A DNA stretch of 47,500 bases, taken from Mesostigma viride. Lineage: Eukaryota; Streptophyta; Mesostigmatophyceae; Mesostigmatales; Mesostigmataceae. The notes below the pieces were generated by a model. It was not told where the DNA came from, did not search any database, and saw only the letters and a list, made by a program, of their open reading frames with translations. The position numbers and the translations under genes were made by a program. The DNA lies in contig RPFO01000076.1 in the NCBI GenBank assembly GCA_009746045.1, forward strand, positions 813,114 to 860,613, in the 5' to 3' direction. Below are positions 30,305 through 40,820 of the stretch, piece by piece. Every line of letters starts with the position of its first letter. The stretch's first letter is position 1.

Positions 30305-31378
30305 TCATGGCTTACCCACCTGGCCAGAGCCTGCTCCAGCAGACTTGGCCTGGTCTGGGCAGTCACGTCGCCAATGACCCGTCCTGCCACATCCAAAGCA
30401 TTTGTCATCCTTCCCAGCAGCAGCCTTCTTCAGGCCACCCTGGTTCTGGCTGCTCTGACTGGCCTGGGTGCCCTGGCCCTGGCTCTTGCCTTGCCCTTGG
30501 CCACCCTTGTTCTGCTGACCACCCTGGTGACCACCAGCCTGCTGCTGACCCTTGCCTTTGGATCCCTGCTGCTGGCCCTTGCCACCCTGGTTACCATTCT
30601 GCCTGCGCCTGTTAGCCCTCTGACGCCTACTAGGTCTGGTTTCTCCCTGAGCACCCTGCCCAGGGGCGTCACCATGGACCTGATGAGCGGAGGCTGAAGG
30701 GGCACCAGTCACCTGGATTGCCTTGCAAGCAGCATTGTCAGATGGACGGATATTGAAAATAACCTTTTGCAAGGCTGGCCACGTCCCATCTGTCTGATCA
30801 GCAAACATCCTAGCTGCATTTCTCCCATCCACACTCAGCCCCATGCGATCCAGGAAGTAATCTGCCACTGCTCTATCAGTCAGATTGAAGCCATGCTTGG
30901 CCCCCTTCTCCCTGATGCGTGTGAGCCGCTGCAGCTCCTCAGCTATTGTGCCCTTGATCTCAAAGGTATCATAGCTGAGCTTATAGTGATTAGTGAGGTT
31001 GAGTACCTTATCAGAAAACTCCTGACGTAGGCCCTCTAGGAACTGAGACCAAGTCAGCTTGTCCTTGACAGCCTGCCTAGCCTTGTCCCTCACCCGCTCA
31101 CTTGAATCCCTATTAGTCGTGGATGTGTGGAATACCTGCACAAGGTTGACAGTGGGATCTACAGAGCATGAAACTAGCTCCATATCCTCCAACCACTTGT
31201 CTAGCTCTTCCTGTCCCACAGGAGGCTTGAGAGGCTTCTGGCCATTCATCACAGCCACAGCACTCATATGAGGTCTAGTCCCAGGCAAAGCACGAGGGTC
31301 ACTGCCAATGACAGCAGCTCCTACTGGTGCTAATGGCGCAGGAACATAGCTGCAGGAACACCAGACGCAGGCACACAT
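30305..31378 (-). CDS. A Gag (capsid and nucleocapsid part), unit 1
   Basis: 357 codons, ending at a TGA (30305-30307) that is followed in the same frame by pol. The N-terminal half is helical and capsid-like (EELDKWLEDMELVSCSVDP, LTWSQFLEGLRQEFSDKVLNL, FLDRMGLSVDGRNAARMF), resembling gag-polyprotein putative domains. The C-terminal half is very Gly/Gln/Lys-rich and basic and ends with a CCHC knuckle CFGCGRTGHWRRDC, expected to bind genomic RNA. The first ~37 codons (Cys- and Pro-rich) may not be natural; MSAVAVMNGQK further in is an alternative start. The homologous region upstream suggests that the original Gag was much longer. Confidence 0.85.
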   Translation of the reverse strand: MCACVWCSCSYVPAPLAPVGAAVIGSDPRALPGTRPHMSAVAVMNGQKPLKPPVGQEELDKWLEDMELVSCSVDPTVNLVQVFHTSTTNRDSSERVRDKARQAVKDKLTWSQFLEGLRQEFSDKVLNLTNHYKLSYDTFEIKGTIAEELQRLTRIREKGAKHGFNLTDRAVADYFLDRMGLSVDGRNAARMFADQTDGTWPALQKVIFNIRPSDNAACKAIQVTGAPSASAHQVHGDAPGQGAQGETRPSRRQRANRRRQNGNQGGKGQQQGSKGKGQQQAGGHQGGQQNKGGQGQGKSQGQGTQASQSSQNQGGLKKAAAGKDDKCFGCGRTGHWRRDCPDQAKSAGAGSGQVGKP

Positions 31379-32838
31379 GGTCTCTTACCAGGTGCTTGAC
31401 GTTCAGCATCATTCTGGCCCTCCCCCGTCAGCACCACGCCGTCGGTTGGCCACCCTGCACGCTCCTCCCCTTGTGCCACCTCTTTCCTCTTCCGGTTGGA
31501 GCCCTCCTGCCATTGACGCCCTCTGCCGTTGGGATTGCCTGTCCCTCTGGCACGACGTTGGCGGGGCCTCCCGTGTCTGCCCTTGCCTCACCCCCGCCAT
31601 CCCCCGCTCCCGCCCCGCTCCCGCTGCCGCCCCGCGCGTGTTACGAAGCATTATAGAATACCACAGAAAACACACGCAGATATGGCTGCTGGAACCCACT
31701 CAGGCTCACGCACTTACTCCAGACGAGGCCGCCTCCTGGCTTGCACTCGCCTGCCCCTCCTCACGGTCTGGACGCTGCTCAACACCCTCAGCAACCGATG
31801 TGGCTGCTGCTGCCTCTGCGACAATCTGGAGGTCTGGGTTAAACTCTCCCAGCACGCAGGTCACAGGTCGCCCGTCTCCTTGCGTTCGACTGGATGTTGT
31901 GTCTCACCTGGGTTGCGATGCCAAGCAAGATCGCGTACCCACCGCTTACCGCCGCCGACAAGCTCGTTCTGCTCGCCTCGGCCGTAACGATCGTACTCGT
32001 GAGTCACCTCACGAGGGATATGCAGATCAGCTCTCTGCCTTCCTCGTAGGTCTCGGTAGTGCCGTCGCCCTCGTTTATCTGCTGGGCTGAGCGCTTGACG
32101 GAGCCCTCTGGCTTGTCAGTCCACTCAAAATGGACGTCTTCAGGCGTCTTCTCGACCCCCGTGACAATCTCCACCTCCGGACCCCACGCAGTGGTGGTTT
32201 CCGGCCTCGGTGTATCAAGCCTTGAGTACACCCGAAAGGCTGCGTGGTAATATAGAACCTGTCTGCGTACCCTCTCGACTCTTGCAAAAGGACAGCAACA
32301 AGATTCTCAATGGTTTGGGCAAATACCTCGCCGTGCTCCAAGGATTTACCGTCTCCCGAGCACGCGCGTTCCGGATGATGTCGGCGTCTGGTACCCCCTC
32401 TCCTAGCACTGCTGTCGCCACCCAGTGGTTAAACAGTCGGGTGCTGCCGAGCGCTGTTGCCACAATCTGGCTAAGCGCCTCCCTGGCTAGGTCGAGACCG
32501 GCTAGCGTGATATGGGCGCCCTGATAAGCGACCTCCACACGATTAGCAGTTTCAGCTAGCGCGTCACGAATGCGCACCAACTCTTCCACCGCCACTCGCC
32601 CCGTCTCACCTGGAGAAATCACGACGCGAGCCCGTTGTATAATCGGGTCCGCCGCCGCTGGCCTGCTGCCTCCCCCACTCACCGCCACCCACCCCTCTTC
32701 TGCCAAGTGCCTCGCTACGTAGGCCGCTTGCACGAATGTTGGAGCGTTTGCTTGGTTACGGTAGGGGAAAAACGCTTGCGCGTCTCTCTGCTCGTTCGCC
32801 TCACCAGCACCGTGGCTGCTTGACGATGAACCAGACAT
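31379..32838 (-). pseudogene. A long N-terminal Gag-like region, unit 1 (frameshifted)
   Basis: From ATG 32838 (MSGSSSSSHGAGEANEQ) the minus strand encodes a soluble, helix-rich region (VEELVRIRDALAETANRVEV, LAREALSQIVATALG), then acidic and basic stretches (ETTTAWGPEVEIVTGVEKT, THEYDRYGRGEQNEL, ASNRKRKEVAQGEE) just before Gag. Reading crosses several frames: some shifts are shared with unit 2 (near 32235 and 31995), while a missing C at about 32331 is private to this unit. It occupies the place of the first ~600 residues of B Gag. I recognise no domain. It is probably the N-terminal part of the same Gag polyprotein, already damaged before the tandem formed. Confidence 0.5.
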
Positions 32839-32861
32839 GAAAGCGTGGAAGCAATAGTACG

Positions 32862-33515
32862 ATTTGCGCAGCAACTCGTCAGCAGAGCTTGTGAGCTCCT
32901 GGTCCTTGCCGGCTGGAATGACCCTAGGCTGCTGGCTAGCAACCTTTATCCTCACACCAGGCCTACGACCCTCGATAGGCTCGCCACTCGTCGTGACGAC
33001 CAAGGTTCGTGTGTGAAGACGCTCGTTGCCTCGTTGAGCCTCGAGCTATATGCAACCTCGTTCCATCCTTGTTCCTCGGTCATGAGCAACGCTGGGCAAC
33101 GCTACATTGCCAGAGCCTCGTATCGCTGCCCTGCATCCTTGTTGCAGGCAGCATACAGGAATCTCTGGCTATCCTGTGTCTAGGACAGCACAGGACCTGC
33201 CACAGTCCTGCAAGGACTTACATCCTTGCAGACCTGCTGGCTGGTTACTGGCTTCTACTAGCCACAGTACCGTTGAGCCCTCAGTACACTGTGTCCCAGT
33301 CACGTGAGAGTACAGGCTAAGCCTGTGCAGGCACGGCCTGCCACGTGTCCTGTCCACTATGCCCTGAGTGTGCCCCGCCCTCGCCCACCGGTCGGCAGTA
33401 CTTCGGGACTTGATAACTTTCTAGTCCCTTGTCTGTTCTAGGCGGTTGACACGGCGTTGGAAAGGTCTCCTCAACCTGCATCCATCTAGCACATTGGTGC
33501 CCCAATATGCTAACT
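32862..33515 (-). repeat. A LTR 2 (shared middle LTR)
   Basis: 654 bp, by eye identical to LTR 3. It serves as 5' LTR of the left unit and 3' LTR of the right unit and has no flanking duplication. Confidence 0.93.
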
Positions 33516-34452
33516 CCAACCCTTTCTTGTTTTGGAGCTTGGACCAGCCTGAGAACCTATCAGCCACTGTCCCCACAAGCCTTTAGACATCTGATCCCTC
33601 CCAGAGACCAGACCTGCCTTTTCTTTTGGAATCTGAGGTGCCTCCAAATATTAGCTAGGCCTGCTCATTGGTTCAAAGGTTGCCCTCTGACCCACATGAC
33701 ATCCCAACCCTTTCTTTGGGAACCTGGTGTAGATTAAAGTTAGGTCTTCACTTAGTCAGAGGAGTTTGGATAGAGGAGTCCATGAACGTACTATTGTGAG
33801 TTCCTGGTCATCCAGTTATCACAGGCGCCCGTTCATATGGCGCCCGCCACGGAGCCTCCTGTATCTTTTAAATCCTTCCAAAGACTGAGAGAGCCCTGAC
33901 AAATGTTAGCCAACACATGGGGAGCCCATGTCCTCACTGAGGGATAAACTCAGGATTCATACATGCCAGGCTGAGGTCAGCTGGGGAATCGAACCCCACC
34001 CCATCTCCTCCAGGTTTGGGTCAGCTCCTGGAACTGAGCATCACAAACAACAAAACATGACAATAACAAGATTATGTTTTATTATAAAGGAGTATAACCC
34101 ATAGTGAGGCCCCTGGCAACCATGTCCAACATGGTCACACAACCAGGGATTTTATTAGCATGCAACAGGTTGGTTACAGAGAATATATACAAATGTACAG
34201 CAACCTGTTAGAGCCAACACTTGGGCTGCCCTTGCAGGGTCCATTCCATGAAGACCCAAGGCCCATTACATAGTCCTTAAGACTCTTCTGCAGCTCCATG
34301 ACAGAGCCAGGCGAAATTCTCAGCCAGGGGAGTGACTCCACCCTGACCCCTGTCCAGCAGAGTGTGTCTGAACTCTGAAGGACCTGCTGCCAGCCACCAC
34401 GTGGCTGCCCAGCCCACTGGGATGCCTCCCACCTAGAGCAAGGCTGTTTGGT
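33516..34452 (-). promoter_or_regulatory. A 3' untranslated region, unit 2
   Basis: Near-identical to 25778-26713, including the tRNA-like module at about 33983-34048 and the AATAAAA-like signals. No gene. Confidence 0.6.
33983..34048 (-). other. tRNA-like module in A 3' region (unit 2)
   Basis: Same D-arm and T-arm/B-box arrangement as at 26244-26309. Confidence 0.55.
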
Positions 34453-35247
34453 CTACTCTGGCCCTCCCCCCTTGGAGGCCATGAGCCCACGAAGCAAAGG
34501 GTATTGCAGCTCAGCCTTCTCCTCCAGCTTGGTGAGAGCATCTGCAGGGTTGTCCACGCCAGCCACATGTTCAATGTTAGCTAAGCAAGACATTTCCTTG
34601 AGCAACAAATAATCAAGGTCCCTGCTTCTGGCCAGCTGCCTGTGCACAAACTGCACCATGCCCATGCTGTCAGTTCTTACCAGTGTGTGCATCTGCAACC
34701 GACAGGAAGCCACTTGACATAGCTGGTAAAATAGCTCCCTCAAGTAAAGAGCAGTATGAAGCCCTTCACAGATTGCCCTGCACTCAGCAATGTCACTGCT
34801 GGGAGTTACCCTGTTTTGCAACCGACTGTACCAGCAGACCAGAGAGGACTGTTCCTGCACCAGGGATATTAATGCTGCTGCACGGCCCCTGACCTCTGTG
34901 ACCTTCCTACTATCCATAGAACTGTCCACATAGAGCATCATGTCAAAAGGCCTGTACAAATCCAAAGGACCCAGCATGAGAGGGGGAGACATGCGAACAG
35001 CCTCTACCACTCTCTCAGCACCCACCTCAACCAGTTGGGAATCGGTCAACCGACTCAGGACCAACAGGTCAGGAGCACAAATGCTGGCCAGCCATGCCAA
35101 CATACCTCGTATTGTTGCACATCTGGCCTGGGTGATGGGCTCCTGCAAGGCATCTATGATCTGCTGAGGATAATCCTTACCACCCTCCAGCTGGATGGAC
35201 CATGTACCCTGCTGATGGACCAAGGTCGCCTGCATTCCACAAAACAC
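34453..35247 (-). pseudogene. A RT C-terminal part and RNase H, unit 2 (separated by element E)
   Basis: An open frame of about 265 codons from the E insertion to the normal pol stop. It covers the end of RT (CGMQATLVHQQGTW, IRGMLAWLASICAPDLL) and a complete RNase H: Asp at VDSSMDSRKV, Glu at DIAECRAIC, Asp at RTDSMGMVQF and the final NPADALTK. It is intact here, whereas unit 1 has a one-base loss near its middle. It is disconnected from the rest of pol by E, hence non-functional as it stands. Confidence 0.88.
35243..35247. repeat. Target-site duplication of E, left (AACAC)
   Basis: AACAC here and at 38018-38022. The uninterrupted unit 1 has a single AACAC at the same place (27504-27508). 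Confidence 0.93.
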
Positions 35248-35994
35248 TGTCAAATATCTAGCGATGTTTCTCTACTTTTGTCACGCATTATGTTATCACG
35301 CATTATATGCGGGGAAAATTGACGCCGTCAGCTAGGTGTTTATTTACACGACTTGTTGTTGGGTTTGCATCCCTATTAATTGCACCCACAGGTCGTTGAC
35401 TAGTTTAATATCATATACAATGTTTGAGTGTACTAAAATCCGAATGATGTTGCTCGGAAAACAGCAAGCGTTACCTGTCAGCCGCACCGTTACAGGTGCC
35501 GTAATTTACATCGGCTCTCTCCGGATCAGATCAGGTCCGCAGTTTGTGGTGCCGCCCTGGAGGCGATAGGACTTTGAGCCTATCAGACCACACACACAAT
35601 GTACCATGATGTGGACAATAGATTACAGGCTGCAAAGTCGTTATTATCTAGTGTTCTTTCCGTGGTTGTAGAGACGCTAAGCTGCAGTGCCGTCAGATGT
35701 AAATCAACGGTGCATAATGCATTAGCCGCCACTACTTTGTGTTCCTAGAGTTGTTTGCTTGCCTAGCCGTGTGTGGCCCCGACCCAGTGTTGGTCGTGTG
35801 ACCCTGCCCAGTGTTGGCATTGTCATTTGCCCTGGCCCAGTGTTGGCTATGGTAGACTGCGCCCAGTGTTGGCCGCACCGTGTTTTCCACTCTCAGTAAA
35901 CGTATTTTAATACAAGAAGTCTTTTCCATACACTTGTGCAATATCTGGGTCATAACAGGCAAAAGATCTTTCCTCCGAGCCCCGGTTTCTGACA
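35248..35994 (+). repeat. E 5' LTR
   Basis: 747 bp, TG...CA. Contains four copies of CCCAGTGTTGG at 35783, 35807, 35836 and 35862 (spacing 24-29 bp), possible regulatory repeats. Confidence 0.95.
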
Positions 35995-36011
35995 TGGTAT
36001 CGTGTAGCGAG
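35995..36011 (+). promoter_or_regulatory. E primer-binding site
   Basis: TGGTATCGTGTAGCG directly follows the LTR. The first seven bases match the start of the initiator-methionine tRNA primer site used by many copia elements (TGGTATCAGAGC). Confidence 0.7.
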
Positions 36012-36412
36012 TGATGCCTATGAACCCATATTTTCCAATTCCCAACGACCGCAACCTGAGATCTGGAATTGAGCTTTTTCAATTTCCCGAAGAATCTTGC
36101 CCAGACTACCTCGCAAGAGCAAATCTGCTTTTTGCCCAAGTTGAAGACATCTTCCCGGGCGTGTTTCCTGAATCTGCCTACTGCCGCTGGCTCCTGCGTG
36201 GCATTCGACAAGAATTTTTCAACTGTGTGTGTTTCAGCGAACTTCCAGACTTTTCAATCAGAAATCTACAGGATCTGCTCGACAACAACGCAGTATCTCT
36301 GGAGAGATTAAATCACACTTTACTTCACATTACAAATCTCCAACGCAATCAAGAACATGTCGGGAGGTGCGCCAGCTGTGGCACGAGAAGTCAAGGAGAG
36401 CAGCGTTCTTAG
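36011..36412 (+). CDS. E short upstream open frame, unknown function
   Basis: 133 codons starting MMPMNPYFPIPNDRN; MPMN, one codon in, is equally likely as the start. It contains a segment like FPEESCPDYLARANLLFAQVEDIFPG...YCRWLLRGIRQEFF, which vaguely recalls the capsid-like region of retroelement Gag proteins (aromatic/leucine helices before a zinc knuckle), but no knuckle follows. It overlaps the beginning of the main gag frame by 56 bases in another phase. It could be a separate small protein, a captured gag piece or a leader open frame. I do not recognise a family. Confidence 0.45.
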   Translation: MMPMNPYFPIPNDRNLRSGIELFQFPEESCPDYLARANLLFAQVEDIFPGVFPESAYCRWLLRGIRQEFFNCVCFSELPDFSIRNLQDLLDNNAVSLERLNHTLLHITNLQRNQEHVGRCASCGTRSQGEQRS

Positions 36413-37240
36413 TGCTCTCAAGAATCTCAACTTTGATGGGAGCGACCCCAAGAAATTCACCGGATTCCGAATCAAGGCGGAAGGGCAATTCGACGCCCTC
36501 GGATATTCAGATGTACTAGCTGGAAAGGATCCGATCGTGGTAAAGCAGCAAAAAATTGGTTACGCTGCCCTGATTGCTGGCCTCGACGGCAACGCGCTAC
36601 TGCATGCCGCTACGGCCCCCAACAAGTATATGCACGAGGCGTGGACCGTCCTGGTTGACGTCTATGGACGTGACGAAACGACATCCACCCATCAGGCCGC
36701 GACACTTGAGGAACTGCTGTCAGCTGAGCAGATTCCCATGGATTCTGTTCCTGCAAATGTCAATCTCACCGAACGATTGTACCTGCAATATAATAAATTA
36801 AGCAACAATAAACTCCATGATTCCATCCTGGTGACATCACACCGCCGCAGACTTCCTGCCCAGTATGGCCCGTCCTGGCGGCGTACAACCTTCCCCCCGA
36901 CTTGACGTGGAAAGACTACAAGACCGCCGTCCTGAAAGTGGACGACCATCTGCGTGTGCACCGCGCGGCCCAAGCTGGCAGCTCAGATTCCAGTGCACCA
37001 GTGTATCATACTGCTGCCTGCCCCCACTGTGCGGGTACTATCGACGAATCAGTCTTCCTCACCAAGGGTGGGAAAGTGCTGACCTGCAAGCACTGCCACC
37101 GTACCGGTCACACTGAGGATCGCTGCTGGTCCAAGAAGGCGGAGAACAAGTCCAAGAAACCTGAGGCGCACTTCACCATGGACGGCGAGCCACTGGCTGA
37201 CGACGTGGCAGATGTTCCTGCTGGTTTTTTCATTGAGTAG
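36357..37240 (+). pseudogene. E Gag (UBN2-type capsid and CCHC knuckle), one frameshift
   Basis: From ATG 36357 (MSGGAPAVAREVKESS) the frame shows the classic copia Gag pattern: LNFDGSDPKKFTGFRIKAEGQ, AWTVLVDVYGRDE, LEELLSAEQIPMDSV and LPAQYGP. Around 36870 (GGCCCGTCC) the sense changes phase by one base: VLAAYNLPPDLTWKDYKTAVL continues in the frame ending at 37240. That part has a CPHC...CKHC pair and a knuckle CKHCHRTGHTEDRC (CX2CX4HX4C). A single-base loss explains the shift; a programmed -1 or +1 event cannot be excluded. The product would be the nucleocapsid-forming Gag that packages E RNA. Confidence 0.75.
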
Positions 37241-37260
37241 CCGGAATACGTGACATGCAG

Positions 37261-37270
37261 TATGGGGGTG
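37261..37270 (+). promoter_or_regulatory. E polypurine tract
   Basis: TATGGGGGTG directly before the 3' LTR. Confidence 0.6.
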
Positions 37271-38017
37271 TGTCAAATATCTAGCGATGTTTCTCTACTT
37301 TTGTCACGCATTATGTTATCACGCATTATATGCGGGGAAAATTGACGCCGTCAGCTAGGTGTTTATTTACACGACTTGTTGTTGGGTTTGCATCCCTATT
37401 AATTGCACCCACAGGTCGTTGACTAGTTTAATATCATATACAATGTTTGAGTGTACTAAAATCCGAATGATGTTGCTCGGAAAACAGCAAGCGTTACCTG
37501 TCAGCCGCACCGTTACAGGTGCCGTAATTTACATCGGCTCTCTCCGGATCAGATCAGGTCCGCAGTTTGTGGTGCCGCCCTGGAGGCGATAGGACTTTGA
37601 GCCTATCAGACCACACACACAATGTACCATGATGTGGACAATAGATTACAGGCTGCAAAGTCGTTATTATCTAGTGTTCTTTCCGTGGTTGTAGAGACGC
37701 TAAGCTGCAGTGCCGTCAGATGTAAATCAACGGTGCATAATGCATTAGCCGCCACTACTTTGTGTTCCTAGAGTTGTTTGCTTGCCTAGCCGTGTGTGGC
37801 CCCGACCCAGTGTTGGTCGTGTGACCCTGCCCAGTGTTGGCATTGTCATTTGCCCTGGCCCAGTGTTGGCTATGGTAGACTGCGCCCAGTGTTGGCCGCA
37901 CCGTGTTTTCCACTCTCAGTAAACGTATTTTAATACAAGAAGTCTTTTCCATACACTTGTGCAATATCTGGGTCATAACAGGCAAAAGATCTTTCCTCCG
38001 AGCCCCGGTTTCTGACA
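37271..38017 (+). repeat. E 3' LTR
   Basis: 747 bp; no differences from the 5' LTR seen by eye. Followed by TSD AACAC (38018-38022). Confidence 0.95.
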
Positions 38018-38022
38018 AACAC

Positions 38023-39927
38023 CATGGGCTCATTCTCAACCATGTACTGGATCTTACCCAGTTCAAACCGTTTCTGGATCCTGGCCAGAGTCAACTCTTG
38101 CCAAGTGGGATGGCCCAGGAGATGCAGATCATCACCATGCAGGGAGGCAAACGCTGGCAGCCCCTCATAGCTACCCTGAAACAGACAAGGATCAACTGGA
38201 GAGACTGAGAGACCACAGACAGACCTGAGGTACTTCTCCAAGCTCTTCCTCCAGATGATGGGACTCGATCTAAGGCCTTCCACGCCTTTGAGAATCCTCA
38301 AATACCTCGTCTTCAGCTCTGCCCTCCACACTGCAGGCACCTTAACAAAGAAAGGGGGTATTGTGCGCCAAGTATCCTGTGCTTCCTGCTGATCACCCTT
38401 AAGAAAAGCCCTCTTGAAATCTACCAACACAGAGCTATAGGGTATCCCCTTCTGCAGAAAAGACAAGTAAATGCACAACAAAATCCTCCATGTATCATGC
38501 AGCATCCCTGGTGTGTAAAGCTCCTCATCTGCTAACTGTCCAGTGCCATGGTACTCAGTCACAACTGGTCTAACATGTGGCACCTGCACGCCATCTACCT
38601 CCTTGAGCTTGAGGACAAACATCAACCTGAGCAGCTGGTGATCCTCAGGGAGGACATCCACAGGCTCTGCACAGTTGGCAACTATCCACTCATGCCCAGA
38701 AGCAACAAAGCCAAGAGTCCATGCCTTAGCCATCTTGGGGCTTTGCATCATCTCCACTAGCTTGCGCCAAGGTACAGGACTCGTTCCTGGGATCTGGTAC
38801 CTCTGCACACCCAACTCACGTGGGTCAAACGTAGTAGGGAGGATCAGCAGGTCCCCAGCAATGGGCTCCTTTGTATCAGGACCCTCTGCCTCTAGACCCC
38901 TCACAGCCCTTACAGCCACACTAAGACCCTGGGAGTAGCGATATCTCTGCAAGGGAAGGCGGCCCTGCCCTTCTAATGCTAGCTCCTCAGAGGATATCCT
39001 CACCCCTGGTAAGCACAAGAAGTTCTGACCTAGAATGGCAGGCCCCTGATACCCTTCAACCACACTGAACGTGGTGGGCACCCCCAGGATAGGCACACTC
39101 ACTTCTCCCAAGATCTTCATGGACACATTCCCAGAGAAATCAGACACAGCTAGGCAGCTAGGGGATGACCACTGCAAGCCTGCAGCATCCTCTACCCTTA
39201 GAATGGACACCTGTGAGTTGGTATCCACTTCTAGTGCTGGTGCCCCACATGACCCCCATCCCGTGAGCTTAGATACCTTGGGATCACGCTTGCTGTTCTG
39301 CAGAGCTCGAATGATGTCCGCCATAAGCAGCCCCCTGGACTGTGGTGCAGCCCTGGCCACCTCTGGCCTTGTGACAGACGTCTCAGCAGACTCCTGCTCA
39401 CCCTCATCCATCCAGGACAGACCATAATCCAAGCATGGTGGGTTAGCATCTGCTGCCTGGCTCTCATCCTGCTCATCTCCCTCCAAGGGAGGATCAGGGC
39501 CGTCTTCAGGCCAGATTGCAGTTGGCCTTCTCTCCTTGACGTGAGCCCAGGATAGCCTGTACACGTGCTTGGGATTACTCTCCAAAGCCACCAGACAAGA
39601 ATGGTTAGCTTCCTCAACATGGGTTACCTGCCCATCTTGCCACTTGCCACGCTTGCCTGGTAATGACGGTTCCTTCCACATCCTGACCCTCAGTCCCACC
39701 TGGGGCCTCAGCATTTTCCAACCCTTGTCCTTACGCCTCAATCTGGAAAACACCCTGTCTGCCTTCTTCAGGCAGGCTGCCACCACGTCCTGTGATAGCA
39801 TACCAAACTGCAATGCCAGGGGAGAGACTGCCACACCATCATAGTAATAGGTTACCCTGTGGTTAAGCTGCTCCTCAATCCCCTTACACCAAGCTGCTTT
39901 CTCTAGAGCTGATGCCACAACAGGCAC
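38023..39927 (-). pseudogene. A integrase C-terminus, protease-like and RT, unit 2
   Basis: One open frame links the integrase C-terminal region (GLRVRMWKEPSLPGKRGKW), the protease-like segment (EVDTNSQVSIL at about residue 234, AILGQNFLCLPG at about residue 297) and RT up to FGMQ-less position where E cuts it. The RT motifs VDFKRAFLKGD, GVEGLRSSPIIW and ASLHGDDLHLLG (about residue 597) are all present. This copy shows most clearly that the protease-like domain and RT are one continuous frame with no stop or shift between them. A one-base loss at about 39930 separates it from the integrase core, and E truncates it. Confidence 0.88.
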
Positions 39928-40814
39928 ACTCTAGCTGCTAGCACCACTGTTTTTACTTCACGTATAGATCTCTCTACAGCTCCCTGCTGCCCATGGCATT
40001 CCCTAGGGACCACTACCAACTTACAAGGAAGCTGGTCAGCCAGCTTGATCAAGCAGTCAAACTGCAAGTCAGCTTGCACCTTGGTGTACACCCCAAAGCC
40101 TGGCAACAAAGACTGGAGACCCATCAACAGCTGATGCTCCTGCATTCCAGGAAGAATGGTCAGCAACCTATATCTGCTAAACCTATCCACCCCCACCAAC
40201 AGATACATGCCCCTGATGTGTTGGATGTCCACCTGGATATCCCCCCGCTCTCTAGCAGGTTCTCTGGCATGGGACTGTGGGAGGCGAACAGCATTCTCCT
40301 GACAGACACAATTCTGAGCAGCTGCACTGCAGGCCTCTAGCAAAGGCTCCTTGCCAATCTTCCAAGCAAACATCTCTGCCTGCTTAGAGTGGCCAAAGAT
40401 ATGGTGTAGAGTGTTTCCAGCCTGAGCATAGCTCAACCCCCTGTCAGCCTGGCTGCACAGAGAGGAACGTGACAAAGACTGTGTGCTTGGGATAGCACGA
40501 CCCACCTGCTGTTCTCTTGCTCCAGGGACCTCCTCCAAGGTAGCTCGGCTCCCAGAGCCAGCCCCGGTTCCCACAGAAGCTGCAGGTCCTTCCAGTCTGG
40601 CGGCTTGACTCCCAGAGTCAACCCCAACAACTGGAGACCCTGCACCTGCCACAGGCACAGGGAATTCCACTGCTGCAGCAGCGTTATTGCAATCATTGAG
40701 TGGAAGCACCTCATCATTCCCAACCCCTTGCTGCTGCACAAGAGGGACACCCCCATTACTATGTACAACTGTTCGTCCCACTAGGGGTGATTGACTATTT
40801 ACAGGGGACAACAT
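39903..40814 (-). pseudogene. A integrase (zinc-binding and catalytic core), unit 2
   Basis: 303 codons in phase with gag after the TGA at 40821-40823. A ~120-residue low-complexity Ser/Gly/Ala/Glu spacer (GVDSGSQAARLEG, GTGAGSGSRAT) is followed by LHHIFGHSKQAEMF and a degenerate Cys pair. Then comes the integrase core: Asp in IQVDIQHIRGMYLLVGVDRFSRY, Asp in QADLQFDCL and Glu in QQGAVERSIREVK. A missing C at about 39930 (GCACACTCTAG against GCACACTCCTAG in unit 1) shifts the frame, and the tail RVCLLWHQL is not native. Confidence 0.85.
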
Positions 40815-40820
40815 CTCAAG

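Larger units (their letters stand above)
35248..38017 (+). mobile_element. Element E: small gag-only copia retrotransposon
   Basis: Two 747-bp LTRs (35248-35994 and 37271-38017), TGTCAAAT...CTGACA, appear identical. They flank a 1276-bp internal region with a primer-binding site, gag frames and a polypurine tract but no pol. The 5-bp duplication AACAC and the uninterrupted homologue in unit 1 prove a recent insertion into the RT of A, in the opposite orientation. It must use the pol proteins of another copia element. Confidence 0.95.

Noticed and set aside
35248-35600. 77-codon open frame repeated in both E LTRs
   Set aside because: It is within the LTR and duplicated because the LTR is. Composition and lack of motif give no support for a protein.
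40585-40640. VDSGSQA before A integrase as the protease active site
   Set aside because: DSG occurs in a low-complexity Ser/Gly/Ala stretch with no following beta-strand pattern or ILG motif, and the motif is not kept in unit 1 or in the 15251-15699 fragment.
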